DNA of 64,000 nucleotides, from NCBI RefSeq assembly GCF_015557435.1, contig NZ_JADNOH010000048.1:1-64000 (forward strand). Direction: 5' to 3'. The notes beneath the pieces are model-generated. The model was not told where the DNA came from. It ran no database searches and worked only from the letters and a program-made list of their open reading frames with translations. Shown here piece by piece: positions 1 to 6,818 of this stretch. Numbering within the stretch: the first letter of the stretch is position 1; every line of letters starts with the position of its first letter. Made by a program: the position numbers and the translations under genes. Source of the DNA: Collinsella aerofaciens (GTDB taxonomy: Bacteria > Actinomycetota > Coriobacteriia > Coriobacteriales > Coriobacteriaceae).

Positions 1-23
1 GGCATGACCAGAAGGTCTATGCC
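1..23. other. imperfect hairpin at window edge
   Basis: GGCAT-GACC pairs with GGTC-T-ATGCC around a four-base loop, followed by GTCCTCTTTT. It could be the terminator of a gene lying to the left of the window, but the T-run is short and the upstream gene is not visible. Confidence 0.3.
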
Positions 24-112
24 GTCCTCTTTTCATGCCAATTTGTTCGCTCTGGCGGGCGCTCGCTGTCCGTCCTCTACCTGCGGCGCCGTCACGGTTC
101 AAAGTAAACGTT

Positions 113-162
113 GGACGTTCTTGTTTGACTAGTCGTTTAAGAACGTCCCCAACGACTAGTCA
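113..162. repeat. two interleaved inverted repeats
   Basis: Arm a (GGACGTTCTT, 113-122) pairs with a' (AAGAACGTCC, 139-148). Arm b (TGACTAGTCGTT, 126-137) pairs with b' (AACGACTAGTCA, 151-162). Both pairings are perfect, and the order is a-b-a'-b'. The two hairpins therefore cannot both form as simple stems, leaving either a pseudoknot or two exclusive structures. GACTAGTC inside b and b' is also a palindrome by itself. The site lies downstream of pdxT with no visible gene of its own. Confidence 0.8.
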
Positions 163-165
163 GAA

Positions 166-231
166 TGAGAGTGGATAATCTCCCGGTTTTGGCCTGAATG
201 TTGGCTCAAGGTGGGAGATTATCCACTCTCA
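166..231. repeat. 19-bp perfect inverted repeat
   Basis: TGAGAGTGGATAATCTCCC (166-184) is exactly complementary to 213-231, with a 28-base loop. It lies 40 bases past the pdxT stop in the pdxT direction. No T-run follows on either strand, so it is not a textbook terminator. It is more like a dispersed palindromic intergenic repeat, and AGTGGAT recurs just to its right near 250. The remaining sequence from 1 to 270 holds no gene I can support. Confidence 0.75.
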
Positions 232-270
232 ATTTCTATGTGTCCGAAAATCCACTTTCGTTTTATCTGC

Positions 271-858
271 CTACATTTGCAGGAATAGTTCGTGGAGGCG
301 GGTGTCTTCGTCGAGTTCGGGGTGGAAGGTTACGCCGAGCTGGTTGCCTTGGCGGGCGGCAACGATACGGCCGTCGACTTCCGCTAAGGCCTTGGCGTCG
401 CCGTGGACCTCGACGATGCGGGGCGCGCGGATAAACGTCAACGGCACTTCACCGTCGATGCCGACTACCTGCCCTGTGGTTCGAAAGCTGCCGAGCTGTC
501 GGCCGTAGGCGTTGCGCTCGACGAGCACATCCATGGTCGCCAAACGTGGCGTGCCCTTATCGTCATGGGCGGCAAGATCGTGCGCCAGCAGAATCAAGCC
601 GGCGCAGGTGCCCATGACGGGCATGCCCTCAGCAATGCGGGCGCGAAGCTCGTCGAGCATGCCCAACTCCTCAAGCAGCTTGCCCTGAACGGTTGACTCG
701 CCGCCGGGAAGTACCAGGCGGTCAAAGTTTTGCTTCAAATCGGCTGTCTGTCGCAACTCGACGCAGCGCGCGCCCAGCTCGGACAGCCTTGCCTCGTGCT
801 CGGCAAAAGCGCCTTGGACCGCCAGCACGGCGACCGTCTGGTCTGCGTAATCGCTCAT
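271..858 (-). CDS. pdxT: pyridoxal 5'-phosphate synthase glutaminase subunit PdxT
   Basis: This is the glutaminase half of the DXP-independent PLP synthase. It releases ammonia from glutamine and channels it to PdxS in a cytosolic complex. The 195-residue length is normal for the family. The class-I amidotransferase triad is visible: PGGEST near 51-56, the nucleophile Cys85 in GTCAG, and His179/Glu181 in FHPEL. The start has AAAGGAT upstream, and the gene follows pdxS by 20 bases, so the two are one operon. The stop at 271 faces the palindromic region at 113-231. Confidence 0.96.
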   Translation of the reverse strand: MSDYADQTVAVLAVQGAFAEHEARLSELGARCVELRQTADLKQNFDRLVLPGGESTVQGKLLEELGMLDELRARIAEGMPVMGTCAGLILLAHDLAAHDDKGTPRLATMDVLVERNAYGRQLGSFRTTGQVVGIDGEVPLTFIRAPRIVEVHGDAKALAEVDGRIVAARQGNQLGVTFHPELDEDTRLHELFLQM

Positions 859-878
859 GTGCGATCCTTTCTGCCGGA

Positions 879-1769
879 CTAGCGTCCGCGCTCCTCCATG
901 ATGATCTCGATCTCGTCGGCGTTGATGCCGACCATGGCCTCGCCCAGGTCCTCCGAAAGCTCTGCGATGAGCTTGGCATCGGTGAAGTTGGCGACGGCCT
1001 TGACGATGGCGGCGGCGCGCTTGGCGGGGTCGCCACTCTTAAAGATGCCCGAACCCACAAAGACGCCCTCGGCACCCAGCTGCATCATCAACGCAGCGTC
1101 GGCGGGGGTCGCCACGCCGCCGGCGGCAAAGTTTACGACGGGGAGCTTGCCCGTGGCGTGAACCTCGCGTACCAGCTCGACCGGAACCTGCAGCTGCTTG
1201 GCTGCTTCAAAGAGCTCGTCGTCGCGCAGGGCGACAACATCGCGGATCTGCTTTTGGATCTTGCGCATGTGGCGCACGGCCTGGACGACATCGCCCGTGC
1301 CCGGCTCGCCTTTGGTGCGGATCATCGTGGCGCCCTCGGCAACGCGGCGCAGCGCCTCTCCCAGGTCGCGAGCACCGCAGACAAACGGGACGTCAAACTG
1401 GGTTTTGTCGATGTGATAGACATCGTCGGCAGGGGAGAGGACCTCGGACTCATCGATGTAGTCGATCTCGATGGCCTGCAGGATTTGCGCCTCGACGATG
1501 TGGCCGATGCGGCACTTGGCCATAACGGGGATGGAGACGGCCTCCTGAATTCCCTTGATCATCTTGGGGTCACTCATGCGCGACACGCCGCCGGCGGCGC
1601 GGATGTCGGCCGGGATGCGCTCGAGCGCCATGACGGCGCAGGCGCCCGCCTCCTCGGCGATGCGTGCCTGCTCGGGCGTGGTGACGTCCATGATGACGCC
1701 GCCCTTGAGCATCTGCGCGAGTTCGCGGTTGAGTTTGACGCGATCGGCCTTGCTAGTCTGTTCTGCCAT
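879..1769 (-). CDS. pdxS: pyridoxal 5'-phosphate synthase lyase subunit PdxS
   Basis: This TIM-barrel enzyme condenses ribose 5-phosphate, glyceraldehyde 3-phosphate and ammonia into PLP. The 296-residue frame contains [10 protein letters not shown] with the catalytic Lys85 (the Lys81 equivalent), an RTKGEPGTG loop, and the phosphate-binding stretch [11 protein letters not shown] followed by GSGIF. I chose ATG at 1769 because AGGGAG sits just upstream. A longer frame to 1811 exists but adds a tail unlike the family and has no ribosome-binding site. pdxS leads the pdxST operon and is divergent from pdxR, the usual arrangement for PdxR-controlled PLP genes. Confidence 0.97.
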   Translation of the reverse strand: MAEQTSKADRVKLNRELAQMLKGGVIMDVTTPEQARIAEEAGACAVMALERIPADIRAAGGVSRMSDPKMIKGIQEAVSIPVMAKCRIGHIVEAQILQAIEIDYIDESEVLSPADDVYHIDKTQFDVPFVCGARDLGEALRRVAEGATMIRTKGEPGTGDVVQAVRHMRKIQKQIRDVVALRDDELFEAAKQLQVPVELVREVHATGKLPVVNFAAGGVATPADAALMMQLGAEGVFVGSGIFKSGDPAKRAAAIVKAVANFTDAKLIAELSEDLGEAMVGINADEIEIIMEERGR

Positions 1770-1860
1770 GGTTACTCCCTTGTGTGGCATGTGTATTGCT
1801 TGACGGAACATCCTATAGGGGAGCTGGGTATAGCGGAATAATCAGTTTTAGAGATAATAG

Positions 1861-1903
1861 TAAGGTCAGACTAATACCAGATTGAATGACACGATAAGGT
1901 CAG
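1861..1903. promoter_or_regulatory. candidate PdxR operator, direct repeats
   Basis: TAAGGTCAG occurs exactly at 1861-1869 and again at 1895-1903, inside the divergent pdxS/pdxR intergenic region. MocR/PdxR regulators are known to bind direct repeats upstream of pdx genes. The 34-base spacing, about three helical turns, fits one dimer or two adjacent dimers. Assigning it to PdxR is inference from position. Confidence 0.5.
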
Positions 1904-1914
1904 GTGGCAAGTTC

Positions 1915-3354
1915 ATGCTTGACTACGATTTGGAACAACGCGGCGAAGCATCGCTCTACGAGTATGTTTACCAGCAAATTCGAGACGATATCGTTGCCGG
2001 GCGCATTGCGGCGGGGGAGCACCTGCCCTCCAAGCGTGCCTTTGCCAGTCATCTGGGAATTAGCGTTATTACTATCGAGAATGCATATAGTCAGTTGCTT
2101 GCCGAGGGCTATATTTGCTCAAAGCCGCGTCGTGGCTACTACGCATGCGAGCTTCCCGAAGCCCCGGTTCTGGCTTCGGCTGCGGAGGATGCCGATCGAG
2201 ATTCCGCTCCTGTGGGTCTCAACGCACAGGATGCTGGTGGACAGCCTGAGCAATTCGCTCCGCTCTCTCCATCTGCCTTGGAAGCCGCGCGCCTCTGGCA
2301 AAGTGCTCTGCGGGCAACGCTGACGTCCGAAGATGAGCGCGAAATCTTCTCGCCCGCGCCTGCGCAAGGTACCGCTCGGCTTCGACATGCAATTGCGCAT
2401 CATCTTCGCGGGACGAGGGGTATGAATGTCAATCCAGACAACATCGTCATCGGTGCGGGCGCCCAGTTGCTCGATACGATGCTGGTGCAGCTACTTGGCG
2501 CGGACAAGATATACGCTGTCGAGGACCCGGGCTATTTGCGTCTGACGCGCATCTATCAGGCCATGGGCTGCAAGGTGCGGCATATTCCGCTGGATGGTGA
2601 GGGCGTTAACTTGGGTGAGCTGCTCGATGCCGGGGCGGATGTTCTTCACCTTATGCCGTCTCATCAATATCCGACTGGCCTGGTGACGAGTATCGCGCGT
2701 CGCTACGCACTGCTGAGCTGGGCTGCCGAGCGGCCGGGTCGATATCTCATTGAGGACGATTTCGATTGCGAGTTTCGCCTTGCTGGCAAGCCGATCCCCG
2801 CGCTCGCATCGATCGATGCTGCCCAATCGGTCATCTACACCAATACCTTTTCTAAGAGCCTGTCATCGGCCTTGCGTTTGGCGTATATGGTCCTGCCCGA
2901 TGAGCTCATGGAACGATTTAGGCGTGAGCTGGGTTTTTATGCCTCGTCGGTCAGCTCCGTAGATCAGGTTGCGTTGGCGCGCTTGCTCGAATCGGGCGAT
3001 TACGAGCGCCATGTGAACCGGGTGCGCGTTCGTGCTCGTGAGGTGCGCGATAGCTTGACGACGCTTGTGCGGAAGGCATTTCCGGCGGGGGAGGTCTCGA
3101 TTGAACACGCAGACGCGGGTCTTTACTGCACCGTGGTTGCGGAGTGCGAAGCGGGCGGAAACTCTTTTGCACGGGCCCTCATGCACTCGAGTATCCCTTT
3201 TATCGATATCAGTGACTGTTTTTGGTGTACCGATGGCGCATCTGTCCCTGAAAACTCAACTCAAATTCTTGTCCAGTATGACGATCTGAGCCCGAAGGTG
3301 CTTAATACCTTGGAATTGCAGCTAACGGGGGCGCTCTGTAACCTAAGTGAGTAG
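1915..3354 (+). CDS. pdxR: MocR-family regulator of PLP synthesis (PdxR-like)
   Basis: This is a GntR-type winged-helix DNA-binding domain (about residues 13-75, with PSKRAFASHLGIS as the recognition region) fused to a class-I aminotransferase-like PLP-sensing domain. The fold-I landmarks are MPSHQYPTG, IEDDFDCEF and the PLP lysine Lys314 in TFSKSL. Family members activate pdxST when PLP is low and repress themselves. I chose ATG at 1915 because AGGTGG lies upstream; an in-frame TTG at 1882 would add 11 residues and overlap the second operator repeat. The last codons (-NLSE*) lie inside the palindromic repeat that begins at 3343, so this copy may have acquired a new C terminus. Confidence 0.9.
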   Translation: MLDYDLEQRGEASLYEYVYQQIRDDIVAGRIAAGEHLPSKRAFASHLGISVITIENAYSQLLAEGYICSKPRRGYYACELPEAPVLASAAEDADRDSAPVGLNAQDAGGQPEQFAPLSPSALEAARLWQSALRATLTSEDEREIFSPAPAQGTARLRHAIAHHLRGTRGMNVNPDNIVIGAGAQLLDTMLVQLLGADKIYAVEDPGYLRLTRIYQAMGCKVRHIPLDGEGVNLGELLDAGADVLHLMPSHQYPTGLVTSIARRYALLSWAAERPGRYLIEDDFDCEFRLAGKPIPALASIDAAQSVIYTNTFSKSLSSALRLAYMVLPDELMERFRRELGFYASSVSSVDQVALARLLESGDYERHVNRVRVRAREVRDSLTTLVRKAFPAGEVSIEHADAGLYCTVVAECEAGGNSFARALMHSSIPFIDISDCFWCTDGASVPENSTQILVQYDDLSPKVLNTLELQLTGALCNLSE

Positions 3355-3463
3355 ACTTGTGGCACTTTGGCGACTAGGCAGTTTTGTAACAAGCTATCTA
3401 CCTGTGGTTTTGAGAAGCAGAATGACCGGTCTGCTCGGGGTGTTCCAAATAGTCTACTCACTT
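3343..3463. repeat. palindromic repeat element, copy A
   Basis: This ~121-bp element begins CTAAGTGAGTAGACTTGTGG and ends TTCCAAATAGTCTACTCACTT, so its ends are near-perfect inverted repeats of about 20 bp. It aligns over its whole length with copy B at 4764-4886, with long identical blocks such as GGCACTTTGGCGAC and GTTTT, and only scattered substitutions and 1-2 base indels. Its left end provides the pdxR stop codon. The size and terminal inverted repeats resemble a MITE or a REP-type element. I see no target-site duplication. Confidence 0.85.
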
Positions 3464-3497
3464 GCCGCGCAAAGCTTCGGCATGAGAAATAAAAGGG

Positions 3498-3563
3498 GTT
3501 TTCAACAGGGCTTCGTCCAGTTCTCGGCAAGCTTTTGGTCAGTTGGGGAGGGCTGTTGAAAAC
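3498..3563. repeat. inverted repeat upstream of nuclease-like gene
   Basis: GTTTTCAACAG (3498-3508) is exactly complementary to CTGTTGAAAAC (3553-3563) around a 44-base loop. It lies between repeat copy A and the start of the 3648 gene. The rest of the interval to 3647 has no other gene. It may act on expression of that gene or mark the edge of an inserted cassette. Confidence 0.65.
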
Positions 3564-3647
3564 ATAGTAGTCCGTTCGACGCCATTTTTTGGTGCGTTCG
3601 CGCCAATGCGAGACCGATTGGGTTGAAATTCGTGTTTTCCTGTGCTT

Positions 3648-4775
3648 ATGAAGGATCTGCTTTGTGACATATCGGCTTTTAGGTACTGGCGTTTGCCCCC
3701 TCAGGTCCGCGCTTTGTGTCCGCCGCTTCCACGGCCGGAAGAAGACCGGCAGCGATATAATCTCGCCCGTAACCCGACGGCTGCGGTTGCGCTCGGCTTT
3801 CCGTTGTATACATTGGTTCGGACGAGAAACAAGCGGACTTGTCCTGCCAGCATTAGGCAGCGGCTGTTCCTCGGTGAGCTCCCCAGGGAATCCGTGCTGG
3901 AAACGGAGCATGGATTTTTGATTACGTCTCCTCTACTGACGGCATTCATCATGTTGCGGCATCTGACGGATCTTCAGCTTCTTTTGGTATTGGCGGAGAT
4001 GTGCGGCTTGTTTGCGGTGTGCGCTCTGCCGGCGGCGCTTGAGGCGGAGCTTACGCGCGCAATTGATTCGGGCGCGATTTCGACAGCGTTCGGTTGGGTG
4101 CGCTGCCCGTCCGAAGACGGCACCGCTTCAAATTTATGGCGTCGAGACGCTTTGGTTTTGGGCGGAGACCTTGACCGTTTTTGTTCAGATGTTTGCGGGA
4201 TGCGTTACGGCAATAGATTTATGGCGGTATCGCAACTCGTTCCATTGGGTGCCGCGTCGCCTTTTGAGGTCGAGGCGTATTTGTTGCTTGGACTGCCGCG
4301 AGCCCTGGGAGGCGAAGGGTTCTGCGGCATAGAGCTCAATGTCGAAGTGAAGCTAAGCACAAGTGCTCGAGCGATTGTGGGAAAGTCCCGTGTATATATC
4401 GACCTACTTCTTTCTTCGCCGGACGGCAGGCGACAGGTGGCCATTGAATGTCAGGGGAAGGCCTCGCACGGACGCGCAGGGGATGGCTTGCGTGACGCTG
4501 ACCGCATGACAGCCCTTCAGGCCATGGGCTACGATGTACTTCTCCTGACACACAGACAGATATCCGATGAGGGTAGATTCCGCGCGATTGTTAAGGCCGT
4601 ATGCAGGATGCTCGATGCTGAATATCGTGATAAAAGCTCAGATGAGCAAAGGGCTGAGACATTACTTCGGTCTGAACTATTCGTTGACTGGACAAAATTG
4701 GGAGTAATTGACGGAAAGATGCCCGTTAGACACAAAACAGCTCGATCGTGGACGGCTGCGGTTCTAAGTGAGTAG
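3648..4775 (+). CDS. PD-(D/E)XK (DUF559/Vsr-like) nuclease-family protein
   Basis: This 375-residue protein is unnamed. Its C-terminal third has the pattern of a Vsr/DUF559-type PD-(D/E)XK fold: Asp252 in VYIDLLL, Glu267/Gln269/Lys271 in AIECQGK, then a DADR-helix, GYDVLLLTHRQ and a final helix. The N-terminal part, with an SPLLTAFIML helix and LAEMCGLF, resembles the AbiEi-like front half of such proteins in Coriobacteriia, which is recollection rather than a search. ATG at 3648 is preferred over GTG at 3642. Neither start has a strong ribosome-binding site. The gene sits alone between two copies of one palindromic repeat, and its last residues (-VLSE*) come from copy B. Its more AT-rich codon choice than neighbours suggests transfer. 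Its target is unknown. Confidence 0.6.
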   Translation: MKDLLCDISAFRYWRLPPQVRALCPPLPRPEEDRQRYNLARNPTAAVALGFPLYTLVRTRNKRTCPASIRQRLFLGELPRESVLETEHGFLITSPLLTAFIMLRHLTDLQLLLVLAEMCGLFAVCALPAALEAELTRAIDSGAISTAFGWVRCPSEDGTASNLWRRDALVLGGDLDRFCSDVCGMRYGNRFMAVSQLVPLGAASPFEVEAYLLLGLPRALGGEGFCGIELNVEVKLSTSARAIVGKSRVYIDLLLSSPDGRRQVAIECQGKASHGRAGDGLRDADRMTALQAMGYDVLLLTHRQISDEGRFRAIVKAVCRMLDAEYRDKSSDEQRAETLLRSELFVDWTKLGVIDGKMPVRHKTARSWTAAVLSE

Positions 4776-4886
4776 ACTTTTGGCACTTTGGCGACCAGGC
4801 CGTTTTGCAACAAGTCATTTACCTGCGGCTTTATAAAGCAATATGGATGGTGTGCTCGGCAAGTTCCAAAAAGTCTACTCACTTAG
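4764..4886. repeat. palindromic repeat element, copy B
   Basis: This ~123-bp second copy of the 3343-3463 element lies in the same orientation. The terminal repeats are CTAAGTGAGTAGACTTTTGG at the left and, read on the other strand, CTAAGTGAGTAGACTTTTTGG at the right. The left end encodes -LSE* of the preceding gene, exactly as copy A does for pdxR. The right arm is complete to CTTAG, whereas copy A lacks the last two bases. Confidence 0.85.
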
Positions 4887-4952
4887 TTTTTGACGAGAAA
4901 CCGATGCCTAAGGTGGTCTTATTTCAGGGAGTTAACAAGTTCGTGAGGCACG

Positions 4953-4982
4953 AAAAAGGCCCGAACCGTGCGGTCCGGGCCT
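4953..4982 (-). terminator. terminator of the rubrerythrin gene
   Basis: On the minus strand AGGCCCGGACCG pairs with CGGTTCGGGCCT around a short loop and is followed by TTTTT. It lies about 35 bases past the rubrerythrin stop. Confidence 0.85.
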
Positions 4983-5016
4983 CATCGAGCTAGAGATTGT
5001 CTCTCAGGCGGCTGTC

Positions 5017-5577
5017 TTAGCCAAAGTAGCGCTTGAGCAGGCCGGCGAAAGCCTTGCCGTGGCGGGCCTCGTCGCGAGCCATCTCGTGCACGGTATCGTG
5101 GATGGCATCGAGGCCAGCGGCCTTGGCGCGCTTGGCAAGATCGGTCTTGCCGGCGGTGGCGCCGTTCTCGGCCTCAACGCGCATCTCGAGGTTCTTCTTG
5201 GTGGAGTCGGTCACGACCTCGCCCAGGAGCTCGGCGAACTTAGCGGCGTGCTCGGCCTCCTCGTGGGCAGCCTTCTCCCAGTACAGGCCGATCTCGGGGT
5301 AACCCTCGCGATGAGCGACGCGAGCCATGGCCAGGTACATACCGACCTCGGAGCACTCGCCCTCAAAGTTGGCGCGCAGGTCGGCAACGATGTCCTCGGA
5401 GACGCCCTCCATCTTGGCGACGCCCACGACGTGCTCGGCAGCCCACTCGAGCTGGCCCTCCTCCTGCTTCAGGAAACGAGAACCGGGAACGCCGCACTGG
5501 GGGCACTTGAAGTCCTCGGGCAGCTGGTCGCCGTCGAACTCTTCCACATAACCGCATACGGGGCAAACAAACTTCAT
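5017..5577 (-). CDS. rubrerythrin with N-terminal rubredoxin domain
   Basis: This 186-residue non-haem di-iron peroxidase is expected to reduce hydrogen peroxide in the cytosol of an anaerobe. The rubredoxin centre comes first (Cys5, Cys8, Cys25, Cys28 in CPVCGY and CPQCGV). The ferritin-like four-helix domain follows at about 60-186, with carboxylate and His ligands in FEGECSE, EEAEH and DEARH. This is the reverse-rubrerythrin order known from clostridia; classical rubrerythrins carry rubredoxin at the C terminus. ATG at 5577 has AAAGGA upstream; the open frame extends to 5670 but that part holds a 5'-leader hairpin (5614-5642). The gene is monocistronic with its own terminator. Confidence 0.93.
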   Translation of the reverse strand: MKFVCPVCGYVEEFDGDQLPEDFKCPQCGVPGSRFLKQEEGQLEWAAEHVVGVAKMEGVSEDIVADLRANFEGECSEVGMYLAMARVAHREGYPEIGLYWEKAAHEEAEHAAKFAELLGEVVTDSTKKNLEMRVEAENGATAGKTDLAKRAKAAGLDAIHDTVHEMARDEARHGKAFAGLLKRYFG

Positions 5578-5613
5578 GATTCGATCCTTTCGATCGATGG
5601 CGATGGGGCGCTT

Positions 5614-5642
5614 GTCCGGTCCCGTAAGGGCCCTCTCCGGAC
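5614..5642 (-). promoter_or_regulatory. hairpin in rubrerythrin 5' leader
   Basis: GTCCGG (5614-5619) pairs with CCGGAC (5637-5642) with a GGGCCC palindrome between them, about 40 bases upstream of the start. Further upstream (5660-5730) the DNA is AT-rich, with TAATAG as a possible -10 on the minus strand. A redox-responsive operator is plausible, but I see no clear PerR or Fur consensus. Confidence 0.35.
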
Positions 5643-5734
5643 GCGCGTCTTGACGAGTTCTATTATCCATAAATGAGACCGAATGTGAAGCCTATTAGGA
5701 ATGATTTTTAATAAAACAATTTTGATACTGTCTT

Positions 5735-6628
5735 CTAACAGCGCCCGCATAGTCCGCAGCGGACGCAGCCGTTGCAGATGAACTTGCTTCCGCAGGTTTC
5801 GCACCACTCATAATACGGTGGATCCCAAAGCTCCGAGCTGGGGATTTCCAAGCCGAGCGGGTCCCTTAGGTCCCATTCGATTTGGCTGCCGCGGTGCTGG
5901 AGGCCTGATTTCCATGCCTGCTCGCTTTGCAGATTTTTGCCACGAAGGTGATAGGTTTGCCCGTCCTTAACGAAGGTGCTTCCGGTTTCGATGAAAGCGA
6001 ACGTTGCATCTGCCGCCACGCATTCGGCATACAGCTGGCGCACCCATTCGTAATGGCAGGGGCGTGCTCCCGCGTAGTTTTCTCCGCCTGCGATGACCTG
6101 CTCGATCCCATCGGGCTTTCCAAGGCTGCCGGGGGCGGCTTTCTCGACCGACACACTTCCGATAAATGGCGCGCACATGATGCCGCGGTGTGCTGCGGGC
6201 GTGGCGAGCAGGAGGGGAATCCGCTCATCTGCCCGGCGCTGGTTCTCGCAGGTTACGTTGAGCATGACGTTTCGCCAGCCATCGCCCCAGTCGCCGGGAA
6301 GGCATTCGCTAAAACGCTCGGGACGTTTGGTCAGAATAAAGAACTTTACATCGGGCCTCTGGCGAATGATGTCCCATACTTCTGGTCGCCAGGGATCGGC
6401 CTCGGGCAACAGGAAGTCGCTCGTCATGCAGATGCGGATAAGCTCGCCGGCGCGAACTTTGTAGCTGCCGTCCCGGCGGCGTTGGAGGGGATAGGTAAAG
6501 CCCGACTTGCTTTTGCTAATCACGGAGGGGTCGATACCGCGTTGTCCGTCCATGTAATACATGTAGCAGTTGTCGCATCCCTCGCTGACGCGCGTGCAGC
6601 CATGCCAGGGGTTCCAGATGTCGTGCAT
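5735..6628 (-). CDS. DUF5131 (phage Gp37/Gp68-type) protein
   Basis: This 297-residue protein matches the DUF5131 family, which is found on chromosomes and in phages and lacks a settled function. Near the N terminus, NPWHGC-x6-C-x2-C (Cys11, Cys18, Cys21) resembles the cluster-binding loop of radical-SAM enzymes, and FFILTKRPE and IAGGENYAGARP are typical family blocks. The C-terminal ~25 residues are very Cys-rich (six Cys from WCETC to CGRC) and look like an added zinc ribbon or cluster site. The start has AAAGGAGG at ideal spacing. It stands alone, divergent from the alcohol dehydrogenase gene, so context does not reveal a substrate. Confidence 0.8.
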   Translation of the reverse strand: MHDIWNPWHGCTRVSEGCDNCYMYYMDGQRGIDPSVISKSKSGFTYPLQRRRDGSYKVRAGELIRICMTSDFLLPEADPWRPEVWDIIRQRPDVKFFILTKRPERFSECLPGDWGDGWRNVMLNVTCENQRRADERIPLLLATPAAHRGIMCAPFIGSVSVEKAAPGSLGKPDGIEQVIAGGENYAGARPCHYEWVRQLYAECVAADATFAFIETGSTFVKDGQTYHLRGKNLQSEQAWKSGLQHRGSQIEWDLRDPLGLEIPSSELWDPPYYEWCETCGSKFICNGCVRCGLCGRC

Positions 6629-6818
6629 CTTGATGCCTCCTTTGCGGTAGATGCGCGTCTGATGGACTCTGAAAGATTAACACCGGCAGATGAGCGCGAT
6701 GGCCCCGAACAATATGAAGATGTTGATTGATTAACGATTAATGGGTCGCTTGCGTTCCGCGATGAGTACAATCGGTCGAGCAAATGTTGACCCATCAACA
6801 AATGAAGGAGTTTCCTTT

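Noticed and set aside
6700-6800. A promoter with TACAAT (6767-6772) before the alcohol dehydrogenase gene
   Set aside because: The -35 at proper spacing does not resemble consensus, so I could not support a specific promoter call.
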